Shown here: piece after piece, positions 34,881 through 46,269 of the stretch
How positions within the stretch are numbered: the first letter of the stretch is position 1
How the letters are laid out: each line of letters opens with the position of its first letter
NCBI GenBank assembly: GCA_031308135.1
Contig: JAHLJT010008446.1
Span: forward strand, 169,401,838-169,465,837
DNA: 64,000 nucleotides
DNA from: Acheta domesticus
Taxonomy: Eukaryota > Arthropoda > Insecta > Orthoptera > Gryllidae
Reading direction: 5' to 3'
The notes under the pieces: model-generated
The model's input: only the letters and a program-made list of their open reading frames with translations
Database searches by the model: none
What the model was told of the DNA's origin: nothing
Translations under genes and position numbers: made by a program

Positions 34881-35501
34881 TATTATATATACACATATAC
34901 TAAAAAAGTATGAAAATACGCATGCAAATGTGCTAAAAGCATAGAGGAAGACATGCTATTAAAACGAAAAATGTGCAGAGACTTAAGTGCTTTTTTTTAT
35001 TGTACACCAACATAAATAATCTCGAAATACAAACAATTGATTTAATTGCTAATACAAGATAGCCTTATACAGCAATCGCACAACCTGCGTCCGTGCGTCC
35101 GTCATGATTAGTTCACTTCCGGTCCTCCAATCAACACAAATAAGGTGACATTCGACGCGTCTGTCTCGTCGGAGCTTTGACAAAAGCTTTGAAATATCAA
35201 AATATTCACTTTAGAATGCTGTACACGTGTATCTTCAGGAGCACGATACGTGCACAAGGAAAGTGACATATCAAATTTCATTTTGTAGTTAAGTGAAAGT
35301 ATCTGTCAGTTTTCTAACAAATGTTTACTACTATAAACATCTAAAAATTGTTCTCCAGATAACCCAGATAAAGAGGTAATTTCCTTGACTCTGACCGTGC
35401 AAAGCACGGCTCCGCTCAGGTTAAACCCGTTTTCTTGAAAAAAAAACAAACATTTTTTGCATACGTCATTTTTCCTATGTACCGACGATATACTGTAATC
35501 C
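34881..35501. other. Unassigned; contains a short perfect hairpin
   Basis: CCGTGC-AAA-GCACGG at 35395-35409 is a perfect 6-bp stem. No coding feature is supported. Confidence 0.5.
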
Positions 35502-36708
35502 ACACTCAGATAACAAAAGACATGGGATGCCTCCTAATATCGTGTCGGACCTCTTTATTGCCGGCGCAGTGCTGCAAGTCGACGTGGCATGGACTCAACC
35601 AGTCGTTGGAAATCCCCTCCAGAATTATGGAGTCACGCTGCCTTTATAGTCCATAATTGTGAAAGTGTTGTCAGTGCAGGATTTTGTGAACGACCTGACC
35701 TCTTGATTCCGTCCCATAAGCGTTCGATGGGATCCATATCGGACAATCTGGGTGGCCAAATCATTCACTCAAATTGTCCAGAATGTTCTTCAAACAATTC
35801 GCGAACAATTGTGGGCCGGTGTCATGGCGCAGTGACATCCATAAAAACTCCATAGCTGTTTGGGAACATGAAGCCCATGAATGGCTGCAGATGGTTTTCA
35901 AGTAGGTGATCATAACCATTACCAGTCAATGATCGGTTAAGTTGGACCAGTCCATTCTATGAAAAAAACAGCCTACATTATTATGGAGCCACCACCAGCT
36001 GGCACAGTGGCCTGTTTACAACTTGGGCCCATGGCTTCCTGGGGTCTGCGCCACACTCGAACCCTAATATCAGCTCTTACCAACTGAAATTGGGATTCAT
36101 TTGACCAAGCCAAGGTTTTCCAGTCTAGCGTTCAATCGATATTTTCACAAGCTCAGGAGAGGCACAGTGCAGGAGATCTCATGCTGTTAGCAAAGGCACT
36201 CGAGCAGGTCTTCTGCTCCCATAGCCCACTAAAGACAAATTGCGCCGACTGTCCTAACGGATACATTCGTCGTACGCCCCAAGTTGATTTCTGCGGCTAT
36301 TTCACGCAGTGTTGCTTGTCTGTTAGCACTGACTTCTCTACGCACACGCCGCTGCTCTCGGTCATTAAGTGACGGCCGTCGGCCCCTGCGATGTCCGAGG
36401 TGGGAGGGTATGCCTGACATGAGGTATTCTCGGCACACTCGTGACACAGTGCATTACGAAATACTGAATTCCCTAACGATTTCCGAAATAGAATATCCCA
36501 GCGTCTAGCTCCAACTACCATTCCGCGTTCAAATTCTGTTAATTTTCATCGTGTGGCATTAATCATGTCAGAAATGTTTGACATGAATCACTTGAGTACA
36601 ATTGAAAGCTTTGCCAATGCATTGCCCATTTCTACCTTTTGTACCCGATACTACTGCCATCTGTATATCTGCATATTGCTATCCCCTGACTTTTGTCACC
36701 CAAGGGTA
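35502..36708 (-). mobile_element. Tc1-like transposon, full length, dead
   Basis: About 1.2 kb. The left TIR ACTCAGATAACAAAAGACATGG and the right TIR, read inward CTTGGGTGACAAAAGTCAGGGG, match at most positions. The transposase is on the minus strand. The end fragment at 14044 belongs to the same family. Confidence 0.85.
35550..36540 (-). pseudogene. Tc1-like transposase remnant
   Basis: Minus strand: VVGARRWDILF, then MSRVCREYLMSGIPSH, RRGRRPSLNDREQRRVR (a GRPR-type linker) and ANRQATLREIAAEINLG with SVRT, covering the paired helix-turn-helix domain. Catalytic part: KTLAWSNESQFQLVRAD, where Asn replaces the first Asp; RVWRRPQEAMGPSCKQ; GGGSII; MDVTAPCHRP, where Val stands at the second catalytic Asp; MIWPPRLSDMDPIERLWD with the Glu retained. 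Stops and frameshifts occur in the catalytic half. Confidence 0.85.
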
Positions 36709-37779
36709 TATTACTAACTAGAAATACCCTGCGTTGTGTGGATATTCATCAGTCATCATCAATCGCCTAGTAGAGAGGAAAAGAAGTGAATGCTATAAAT
36801 GGTGTATCCCAGCGCCATCCTGCCCTTTGCTCAGCTCTCACCCAAAGCGGTATTTCCTGCTCCGTCCCACCAGATCCCATCCTGCCCAGCTGCACATTGT
36901 ACCTCGTCTTTTCCGACCCACACCCAACCATCACCGTTACCACAACCACCGATGTTATGGGCAGCTGTAAATTGATGCATCGCTGCATACATCACATTCG
37001 TAGAAACAACTTATGTCTCATTTACACAAATCGTAATAACACAATTAGAATAAACTAAAAAGCATTGTTTAGAAAATTTGGGTAGACTTTAAAAAACGTG
37101 TAATACATGGATAGTAATGGGTTTCCTCAAGATTTTCGAAATATTGGCAACAAAATTGAGTGCATACTTCAATTTCACTCTACAGCGACGGTGGGGGGGG
37201 GATAGGGGTATTTTTACGAAATCTCAAGCAGACATAACTGTTGTTTTGTAGTTAAGTCGCGTGAACAAAATTTCTTTACGACTGGAATAAAACTGTAGAT
37301 TTGTGTGAAGAAAATACAACATTATTCTTCATGTGAAAAAAAATTGAAAAAAATACGCGAAATTATGTCCAACAAGACACACTTCCTTTTAGTGAAAACT
37401 ACTTTGAAATTGGTTAAGCTGTTCCAGATATTACCACGTACAAATACGAAACTCGTAAAAAAAGAATTGAATTGGTTTTACACCATCTAAATAAGCACTT
37501 CTGACTATAAAACGGCTGTTATTTCGAAATGACGGACACTCCAATTTGATTTATTGGACAGAAGATTACTTCGACTACACGCATAAATTGGTGGAAAACT
37601 AAGCAGGAACCCTTGCCCAAGTGAGAGATGACAGTGGTTTCGTTAGATACCCAGAAAGACTGGAGAGATACAAAGAAAATTTAAAGTTTCGATTTTGACT
37701 GAAAAATGCAAGTGTACGATTGTTAATTCACAATTTCTCATTCCTGATGTTTCAACTATATTCTCATGCGCAGTGCGTA
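36709..37779. other. Unassigned
   Basis: A C-rich stretch at 36810-36960 gives open frames on both strands without motifs. A poly-G run is at 37193-37202. The 37695-37770 segment resembles 23325-23410. Confidence 0.45.
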
Positions 37780-38215
37780 ACTATGGGCAAAGGAGGCCTC
37801 AGGGTATCGATTGATGTCACAGCAATGTCTCCGACCGGGAGGTCCTGGGGTTCAAGTCCCGACTGTAGCAGGATTTCCGACACTAGCCAGACAACTAGGT
37901 CGAATTCAGCCGGTGTCTGAAGGAGAATTCCAGCCGCCGACTCCTCTGACCGGAAGTTTTTCGTTTCTACGATCAACACAGGCGAAAGCCGGAGCAGTAC
38001 CCAATCTGGGCCAGCGGAGCGCGCTATCTTTCCTTCCTCTTCCTTGTCCTATCCTCACCCCTTACTCAGTGCGCTCACACTTACATTCACAGGCACTACA
38101 CTACCCTACTTGTCGGGAGACCAGTCGGGAGCTTAGAGCTTGTCCCGGCTGAGGTGATGCCAATGGTGGAAGATACCTGGTTGGGAGAATCCCCGCAATC
38201 TGACGAAGATCTGTC
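37780..38215 (+). mobile_element. tRNA-derived SINE-like repeat, copy 2
   Basis: A good RNA polymerase III B-box, GGTTCAAGTCC, is at 37849-37859 in the context CTGGGGTTCAAGTCCCGAC. The downstream body (AGGTCGAATTCAGCCG, CAGGCGAAAGCC, TTGTCCTATCCTCACCCC, GCTTGTCC) is shared with the minus-strand copy at 13005-13445. The A-box is not clear. As it is embedded in a longer repeat it is not a tRNA gene. Confidence 0.65.
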
Positions 38216-38482
38216 CTGGATTCCGCCAGTCAGCGAGGGCCGATCACCATATCCCACAATAGAAACATGCACTACACTTACGGGACTAATGACCTTTGTG
38301 GTTAACGCGTCCGGAATCACTAATGAATAAATCAATCCGTGCGTAACTGCTTCACCCCAACTGACGTCATGAGGCATGGAAGGAAGGAAAGCTTCAGTAT
38401 TCACGAACGCGAGAGAGCTTATTTTTGTTGCTCCGTGACACCGCTTTGCACACACTGGATACCATCAATTTTCCTTAAAAAT

Positions 38483-38550
38483 TCGCCGTTTTGTCGCACA
38501 GCATTACACAACTTTCTCTCTACTGCGTAAGCGGTAGCGAGAAAGTAAAA
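38483..38550 (+). repeat. Stem-loop repeat, copy 1
   Basis: CGCCGTTTTGTCGCACAGCATTACA followed by an imperfect stem ACTTTCTC (38511-38518) with GAGAAAGT (38539-38546), inner part CTACTGC/GCGGTAG. Homologues are at 44812-44882 and 59222-59290. Confidence 0.7.
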
Positions 38551-38685
38551 AATGCTGAATCGTCACTCATTTGCTGATATAAGCACTATAAGATTTTGTG
38601 TATTGATTCCATACACGAAGTAAATGTGTTCTTTACCGTATATCATATTTAAGGAAAATACAAAAAATATGCGACTCCACAGCCA

Positions 38686-39350
38686 ATGTTTATCTTATTA
38701 ATGATATGTCCTCTTTTCCTGTTCCTCTTTTTAAACTTTTCATACCAGTATTTTGTTGATGAACGGATGTTGCAACATTGCTGTCTACAATTTTCAAACC
38801 ACCCTCGTACTGTCCTCACTCTACAGTTCCCGACAAATTCTAAAACTACTGTACATACATTATTGGACTTATTTAGTAGGTTAGGATGTTCGGAGGAACT
38901 TCAAAGAGATTTGGGTACATCATTCATAAGCAAATCGCCGGTACAATTTTTAGAGAACTTAGGAATTAAAATCGTTCATAGTTCACTACATCCTCAGAGC
39001 AATAGTGTAAAAAGGTGGTACAGAACCATGAAAAGATTATTAAATGGAATGTGTTTAGAGCAGAAAAGTGATAGGGACAGATATATCCCTAGTGTGTTAT
39101 TGCTTTAAGAACAGTTCATGAAACAACTGGTTTTACCACTGCCGAACTTAGTTTATGGGAGAAATTTGAGAACCCCATTGAGAATACTGAAGAATAAGTG
39201 GGAAGGTACGGAAAAAGAGAATGAAGAAACAGTGGTAGAGTTCGTATTAAAATTATTAACATACGCAGAAAGTATCAGCAAATTGCTAGGCAAAACTAAG
39301 AACAGAAAAAAATCACAAATAAAACATATGTTAGAATAAGTAAACAAAGA
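38686..39350 (+). pseudogene. Gypsy-type LTR retrotransposon integrase fragment
   Basis: Retroviral-type integrase core: LLDLFSRLGCSEELQRDLG, TSFISKSPVQFLENLGIK, HSSLHPQSNSVKRWYR, PNLVYGRNLRTPL. The second catalytic Asp (in RDLGTSF) is present. The catalytic Glu, normally V-E-R, is Lys in SVKRW. A stop at 39108 interrupts the domain, and the zinc-binding N-terminus is not recognisable. No matching RT lies upstream. The RT fragment lies downstream, across a duplicated unit. Confidence 0.8.
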
Positions 39351-39765
39351 AAGAAAGAAGGTATGAATTTGGGAATAGAATAATAATTAATAATGAATCC
39401 CAGAGAAGGGAAGTTTCTCTATAAAATAGAAAGGTCCAGAGGAAATAACAGAACATATCAGACCCTAATTTTTTGGTTAGATATTTCAAAAACAATAAGT
39501 TTGAAGATAAAGTTTATCATCATAAAATATATGATAAAAACATATTTTCAGAGAGGAGAAGGCAAATGAAATTTTAGCAGTACAAAATGTGATAAAAGAA
39601 ACTAAATAAATAAAGACAGTAGATGAAATTCTTAAAGCTAGTCAACTACACAGTATTTTATCCCAACCACAATTCAAATAAATACAAGCCATAATTCTAA
39701 ATTTTAAATAAATATTTAATAAAATCTTGGGAAACTAATTTAGGAAAAATCCTGGGAAAACTAAA
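39351..39765. other. A-rich spacer, probably Gypsy 3' sequence
   Basis: A-rich on the plus strand as in Gypsy internal regions, no motif. Confidence 0.4.
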
Positions 39766-40262
39766 TCACTATATCCCAACTGCCTGGGGTGGAGAAAAAG
39801 AGATCTCGTTAGGGCGGGATGTTGTCGGAGGGATTTAATTTTCCGGGCACACCGCCACGGTTCTATTGCATGCGTGACAAGTGTGGCATGCCTACTGTGA
39901 ATTTGCCAGCCTCCAAAAATCCGGGCAACCCGCGCACTGGGGCTTCAGAGGTCAGTACCAACCCCTCACCACCGAGGCCACACGATACAGAATTGACTAA
40001 AAAGAACCGATTTTCTGCAAACCATTCCCGCGACCTTAAGAATGTAAATACACGATACATTATTTATCGTATTATCTGTCGTAGCGGGGAGACTGCCCTT
40101 TAGGCAGTTGGTCCGCACCCGAGGTTTTCGATCCAGGCTTCCTTTGAAGCTACCTCTGATGCGGGTCTGTGGACCTTTATCGAGCAGGCGCACCTCGCGG
40201 GCGGTCCCCTGAATGCGCCTAGGATTTGACTCTCACTTTCTCCGCCAGATGTCGGTCTCAGT
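39766..40262. repeat. 497-bp unit, first copy (SINE- or LTR-like)
   Basis: Starts TCACTATATCCCAACTGCC and is followed immediately by a second copy starting with the same words at 40263. It contains GGATTTAATTTTCCGGGCAC and the tRNA-like region described for the second copy, but here about 20 bp covering the B-box is missing (junction at 39926). The right half (40054-40262) has no counterpart in copy 2. Confidence 0.7.
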
Positions 40263-40562
40263 TCACTATATCCCAACTGCCTGGGGTGGACAAAAAGAGA
40301 TCTCGTTAGGGCGGGATGTTGTCGGAGGGATTTAATTTTCCGGGCACACCGCCACGGTTCTTTTGCATGCGTGACAAGTGTGGGCATGCCTACTGTGAAT
40401 TTGCCAGCCTCCAAAAATCCGGGCACCTAGGCCGGGATCGAAACCCGCGCACTGGGGCAGAGGTCAGTACCAACCCCTCACCACCGAGGCCACACGATAC
40501 AGAATTGACTAAAAAGAACCGATTTTCTGCAAACCATTCCCGCGACCTTAAGAATGTAAATT
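40263..40562 (-). repeat. 497-bp unit, partial second copy with tRNA-like module
   Basis: Nearly identical to 39766-40053. On the minus strand it has an A-box-like TGGCCTCGGTGG (40481-40492) and a B-box-like GGTTTCGATCC (40435-40445) at tRNA-like spacing, suggesting a SINE head transcribed leftward. The high similarity of the two copies points to a recent tandem duplication or to LTR-type redundancy. Confidence 0.65.
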
Positions 40563-40779
40563 AATCAGGTTTGTAGAACATATAGAGGAAGGGACTTCAG
40601 ATTATCTATAACCAAGGCTTAATTTCTGCCGGAACGCGACGGAACGGCATTCCGATACCTTCGGAATAATTATTAAATTATATTATAAATATACAACTAC
40701 TTCTACTAATTAATAAATAATTTCGGAGCCTTCGGGGACATAAAAGGTTATAAATCAAGCACTATTTCACCAATGACAC

Positions 40780-41560
40780 GTGTAGAGGTGGAAAGAAAAG
40801 ATCCTTGTCAATGTATAGAATATTGTAAATTAAATAATATAACTAAAACCAAATTCAATCCAAGTTCTATTATCCTGGAAAGAAAAGAAAAGGTAGCTCA
40901 AGCTAAATTATATAACAATTTTTGACTTTAGCAGAATCTTATTGGCTAGATCGAATGACTCCATGGGCAAGTAGATATGATACCATTGTGACACCATTTG
41001 AATATATACCTTTGCGTATGGCTTTTGGGTTAACAAATGCCCACTTTGATTTTTGTACTTTAATGGGAGAGATATTTAAAGAATTCCTTTTCGTTTGTCT
41101 CTATTTGTACGATATTGCTATTATATCTAAAATTTCGGAGAAATAGAATCAAAATGACCATAGATTTACAAATAATTAAAGATACAGGACATAGCAGGTG
41201 CACATTTGCTCAAGAAAGGGTACAATATCCTGGACCACATGGTTGAGGACAAGGAAAATAGTCACCATCAGAGGCAAAAATTAAAGGCGATATTAGATTT
41301 CCCACGACCCAAACAAAAAATGAAACTAATAGGTTAATAGGAATGATACCGTCTTATCGAAAGTATCTGCCTAACAGTTCAGAAACGTTAAGGCCTCAAA
41401 AATCCTTGTCCAACGGTAAAAAAACGGAAAGGAAAAGTAATTTGGAATGAAATTGCGAAAATGTTTTCAATAAAATAAAGAAAATGTTAACGACACCGAT
41501 TCTAAAAGCACTGAATTTTCACAAATCATTTATGATTTTTACAGATGCTTTCTAATTACG
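40780..41560 (+). pseudogene. Gypsy-type LTR retrotransposon RT fragment
   Basis: Reverse transcriptase palm read in shifting frames: VEVERKDPCQCIEYCKLNN, PFEYIPLRMAFGLTNAH, FLFVCLYLYDIAIIS where the YLDD box has Tyr at the first Asp, AQERVQYPGPHG, SPSEAKIKG, YRKYLPNSSETLRP, and FMIFTDAF at the start of RNase H. Integrase of the same order lies upstream at 38686 instead of downstream. This arrangement fits either two different copies or a tandem array. A 100-bp insertion-like AT/GC mosaic lies at 40610-40730. Confidence 0.8.
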
Positions 41561-41579
41561 GTATAGAAGTAATTCGTTG

Positions 41580-43930
41580 CCAAGAACACAAAAGAGGTTG
41601 TTTTATTTCGGCTTAGCCGAAGGTTGGTGTGTTTGAAGTTCGCGCGCATTTCGTCTTTTACTGCTATGTGTAGGTGGCTGGTGTCGGACCTTAGTAGGCC
41701 AAATCGGCTTTTGTGTTTAGTCATGTTAGTGACTGAGTTTGTTTTGCGGTGTGTGTTGCACTGCGCCCTCAAAATATATGTGGCTCGTCCTCTTTGTCCT
41801 ATAATGATATGTCAAGATAGTTTATTTAAGCGGTGCTTTGCTGGTTTGAAAGGCTTCGTTAAAAGATAGTTTTCTCAAGCATTCAAGGACTCGATATCAA
41901 GTTCCTTCCTGGTAACTTTCAATCATTTCCGAACGGGGACGCACTATGAGCCTCAGTACTCTGTTCTGAACTAGCTCAAGCACCGCTTTAGCTAGTTCAA
42001 GCAGCGCTGTATCCTTGTACTTTTGTGCTGTAGTCCACCACGTCGCAGCGGCATATGTGGCTACAGGTCGGTACCACGTTTTATAGTGCCAAGGCGAAGT
42101 GTAGGCTCCCTCAAAAGAGGTTGTAAGAGAATAACTCGTTGCTGAAGTTTTGATCAAGATCGCCTGACGTACATGCCAGAGTATCCCTCGAACAAAAGTG
42201 ACGCCTAGGTAAGTTGCATTAGGCGCCCACTTCAGATTTTGAGTTTGAAGTGTAATTTGTTTTGGCGGTGTGAACCGCTTTGTTTATGTTTGTGACGAGT
42301 GTAACAGATTGCCTGAGACTTTTCCCATGAACAAGTCAAGTGGTTTTCTTCTGCGTCAGGTCCCATCTGTTGTTGAAGTATTATGAGTTTGTTGTCTTGG
42401 TTAATTCCTCTTGCTAGGACGGCTATGTCGTCAGCATAGAGGAGCATTCTTGTTCACAATATATGTGGTATTGAACTGAATTAAATTGAATTGCCTTATT
42501 TTACGTGGCGAGACTCAGGCCATGAAGGCCTGCTATTCTGTCTGACCACGCAAATTTCGTTACGCTCCTTTCACCAACTAGCGGAGAAAGAAGGTATGCC
42601 TTCGGCAACGAAACAGGGCGATTTTGAATTTAGCTCAGAGGCGTCATTTAGGCTTGAGGATCTTTTACATGCAGTAAATCTGCTAACATGGGACAGCCGG
42701 CTTTACTTCCCCTCCGAAGGAAGGCGTACGAAAGATTTTTCGCCCTTAAAATCCACGGCATCGATCGGGTTTGAACCTGCGAACTTGGGTATAACAGTCC
42801 GTGTGGTATGTCACTGACATACAGCGAGAACAGTAGCGGAGAGAGAACGGAGCTCTGACGGACCCCGGCTTCTATTCTCCGCTTTGAGGATCTCGGTTTT
42901 CCCACGCTTACCACGAATGTGTGGTTTGTGAGGAAAGACAACCATATCCGACATGTTTTGTGGAAGGCAGCGCTGAAGTCTGGTGATAAGTAACTTGTGT
43001 GACATTTTGACAAAGGCTTGCACGATGTCGAGACAAATGACAGGTGCATCCTGTGTAAGTAACAGATCAGCGGAAATCTGCTGAGTCATACATAGTGCTT
43101 GTCAGGAAGCGGAAGCCCGGTCTGAAGGAAAACTGTTAATTTTGGATGAGATTCCGCGAGAGAACAGTTGGCTGGATTCGCGCGAGTAGAAGCCTTTCAA
43201 ATACTTTTCTCATAACAGGAAGAAGACTGATTTGCATGTGGCTCGCAACTAGTGTGAAATCTTTACCGGGTTTCGGAAGCATGGAAATACTTGCGTGTTT
43301 CCAGTTTTCCGGAAAGTACTACCCAAGTGTATGTATGGTAGTGTTAATAGATTCGTGTGAATTCATGGTTTGTGAGGTTTGTTTGTGTAGTGGTGAAAGA
43401 GTGTTGCGAAACTCTATTCCAGTTAGTGGGTTGTGGGACCATTGCCTAGGGCCGCAAGAATGCTACCAACTGCGAAGGTAATGGCTATGTGGTCAGAAAG
43501 GGAGAAAGGAATGGTTTTGGGAGTGGTGACTCGAATATTCCCGAATGTGAGTGCCACATCAACGATTACGGGTCGGAGGCGAGAGGGGAAACGAATAGGT
43601 GTGGATGCCGGGTTGTTGTGTGACAACAATGTTGTGTGACAGCAGGAAACTTACAAGTAAGTTTCCGTTGCTGTTTACTGTGTTACATCCCCATTACTCG
43701 CACTTGGTGTTCAGGTCGCCCGCCATGACCGTGCGAGGCGCTAGGGAGAACAGTGTCGAAATCGTCTTCAACGAGAGCACGATTTGGTGACTGGTATGGG
43801 GACATCAGTGCAACTTCACCTTCCGTCGTCTTTACCAGAATCGCAGCCGCTACAAGCCCCGCAAGGCGAGGTAGAGCTGCCGGGCGATGAGGTATCGAGC
43901 AACGTAAGGGCAAACGCTATACCGCCTCCG
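41580..43930 (-). pseudogene. Jockey-type LINE ORF2, interrupted by a SINE
   Basis: Minus strand, from 43913: ALPRLAGLVAAAILVKTTEG and NNPASTPIRFPSRLRPVIVD, PFSLSDHIAITF, the second half of an AP endonuclease. RT: DAPVICLDIVQAFVKMSHK as motif A (Asp present), SSVLSPLLFSLYVSDIPH, then after the inserted SINE MLLYADDIAVLARG with an intact YADD box, and KTWYRPVATYAAATWW. The endonuclease N-terminus and the whole ORF1 are missing. Frameshifts separate most blocks. Confidence 0.8.
42472..42801 (-). mobile_element. tRNA-derived SINE inserted in the Jockey-type LINE, with target-site duplication
   Basis: A 330-bp insert exactly between the SDIPH and YADD blocks of the LINE. It is flanked by TGTGGTAT at 42464-42471 and 42802-42809, an 8-bp direct repeat. 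On the minus strand a B-box GGTTCAAACCC (42768-42778) lies near the 5' end, the A-box is lost, and the 3' end is AATTCAATTTAATTCAGTTCA. The conserved middle (TTTACTGCATGTAAAAGATCC) resembles a block that is widespread in arthropod SINEs. Confidence 0.85.
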
Positions 43931-43939
43931 CGGTGCATC

Positions 43940-44620
43940 GCGGTCTAATGCTACAATTTTTGTCAATTGCTACACTTTTTTGGATTGAACTTTGCTCTCG
44001 GGTGTTGTAAAGGACGCTTAAAAAGAATGGTAAAGGTTCATTTTCGTTGAATTCCAGTTAGATTTTCTGTTTTTTTCCTGAGATTTCCATTCCTGATTTT
44101 TGGAATTTTGCAAAAATTCTGAAAATATTCAGCGTCTTCCTGCTACTACAATATTGAAAGATAGTTTTTAACAATTATTTAGACAAAAACGGCTCCAATT
44201 CTGTTTTTAAAATTTTCTCCTCGAATGAAACACAGGGCGGCACAAAAAGTGGTGCTAGATCAATTTCCGGCGAAATCTCGAAATATTCGAAAATTTCAGA
44301 AAGCCATCACTTCAAAACCACAAAACTTTAGGTGGAGATTGTTGTATTGAACAAAACCTATTCTGAAACATCATATCTTTAAAAATGCCATGTTCATTTT
44401 TTAAAAGACAAGTAGTGTTCAGGTAATTTCTGCTTAAAATTAATGTAATTTATAAACCAAATTTTAGAAAACCACCCCACGATTTTTCTCTAATTTTTTC
44501 CACGCAGATAAAACAAGGGACACTCAAAAGAATGAAGCAGTTCATATTTTCGTTGAACTCTGGATTTTCGAAAATTGCGTGATGGAAATAATGAGAGAAT
44601 TAGATTTTAAAGGGTCAGTC
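43940..44620. repeat. Repeat related to the 16.8-18.0 kb region
   Basis: Holds CTTCCTGCTACTACAATATTGAAAGATAG, cut here as two blocks CTTCCTGCTACTACAAT and GAAAGATAG, similar to 17198-17230, then AAAAACGGCTCCAA as in the tandem unit, and an inverted match (CAATTTCCGGCGAAATCTCG) to 16800-16830. No coding content. Confidence 0.5.
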
Positions 44621-44637
44621 GAAGTGAGAACGTCAGA

Positions 44638-44890
44638 GCTACTGCTTGGTATAGCGGTAGAGAGTCCGACAAGTTATGTCGATAGGCCTGAGTTGCAATC
44701 TCGGCGCGGGAAAAATGTTTACTGGATGAAAATACTTTTGCAGGTGTAAGTATAATATTGAGGAACCGTAATAAATAGAGTTTCAAAGCTCCCAGATTAT
44801 CTAAAAAAAATCACCGTTTTTTCGGCGCACGATTACAAAACTTTCTCTTCTTAGGAAGGACTTAGTAAGGCGAGAAAGTAAAAATCTCAT
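44638..44890 (+). mobile_element. tRNA-derived SINE with stem-loop tail
   Basis: Pol III promoter elements at tRNA spacing: A-box region TGGTATAGCGGTAGAG (44647-44662) and B-box region GAGTTGCAATCTCGG (44690-44704). The ~100-bp body is followed by the stem-loop repeat (44812-44882), whose ACTTTCTC/GAGAAAGT arms match the copies at 38483 and 59222. The head lacks a 3' acceptor-stem match, so it is not a functional tRNA. Confidence 0.7.
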
Positions 44891-46260
44891 ATGTTAGGAA
44901 TGTAAATTTTCCATTTAATGATATTCAATATTCGCGATATTGCAGCAATATCAACGTGTATGAATTCATTCAGGAATCAGAGCACCAAGCGAGCGCTCTC
45001 TCCAGCATCTTCAGCAGTCAAGTGTTTTTCTGCATTTACTCTTTGGCTGCGCATCGGTATGATTCAACATAAAGGGCCCGCATTGTTTTCGCAACGCAGC
45101 GAGCCACCGGTTGGCCGCAGAGCGCGGCGCACCGGCGCGGTTTTCAAGAATCATTTCCATTTTCTTTTATGAATAATATTTTATGAATTTCGCGAGTTAT
45201 TGAAATACACAAATTCAGTCAATTGTTGACGTTATTAAAGGCATTGTTTATATTTGGGGAATTTATTTTTAAGTTAGATTTGTTGATTCAAAATGAACGT
45301 TTGGAAAGCTGGCCGTCTGGAAGAAAGAATCTTTCTGTTCCTCTTCTGCACATGGTGTCTCTAATGACAATGGCCAACATGATTTTTCTCCCACGAGTAA
45401 CAATAAGTGTCCTTAAAGCAGTTTTTATATGGTTTTCAAATATGTAATCGGAATTTCTCCATCACCCACGTTTTTTTATGATTTTAATTCTATTAAATAT
45501 TTGTAAACTTTTTTGAACACTTGCCCATTTTCAAGTAAAATCTCCTAGAGCATTGTAAATATGATGGAACCAAATGAGCTAACTCAAATAGGAACGTTGC
45601 TACTGTTCTGCAGGTTTTGATATGTGTAGACATGTCTGTGCTACTCTAGATCACTCACAATGACGTGCTTTGTGTACCTAAATGATTGTATAAGTCATAT
45701 TTACATATTCATATATTTTAATGAGTCGTGAGTTTGAAGATGTGTATGTGGTAAAGTGACGTCCAATTCCAAAGGCGACCTCTTATTTGATTGGTGAAAA
45801 AGTGTTATGAACTTTATTTTGGATGCCAAGTAGGGGACCAAACAAGGACCTGAGCCCACATATCTGTTGTTAGTCGTGTTCTAGGCTTCTTACTGCGTGG
45901 AAAAGTGGCAACCGCCACAAGCTATTTGCTATCCCTATGACTTGGAGGGAACAAAGATCACTCTAACTATTTCTGTTTAATAAAGGAATTACGTCACAAT
46001 CAAGGAATTACGTCACAATCAATACACAAAATGGTGTACCTTAACTTGGAATCTGCAATGAGACCACTTCCATGCTGCGAAGAATTACCCATATGAAAAC
46101 CTCTGGAGCACGTGACATCAGAAGTAGAGAGTTTAGATTTTGATGGAAAGAATAAATAGTAAATGAGGCTTAGATATACAGCTTTATTCAAAATTTGTAT
46201 CACCAGAAGAATGTGCTTCTGACTTAAGAAGATCTCAACGATCTCGTACGCGATTTAAAG
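44891..46260. other. Unassigned
   Basis: A short GC-rich patch lies at 45080-45150. An 18-bp tandem duplication, GGAATTACGTCACAATCA, lies at 45985-46021. No gene is supported. Confidence 0.5.
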
Positions 46261-46269
46261 TTATCTAAA

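Noticed and set aside
36734..37058. C-rich frames as host exons
   Set aside because: Open on both strands, no splice-site pair in frame and no recognised domain.
37849..37859. B-box as part of a functional tRNA
   Set aside because: No cloverleaf can be drawn and the flanks are shared with a second repeat copy.
44638..44712. tRNA gene
   Set aside because: A- and B-box are present but the acceptor stem does not pair and the sequence continues into a repeat body, so it is a SINE head.
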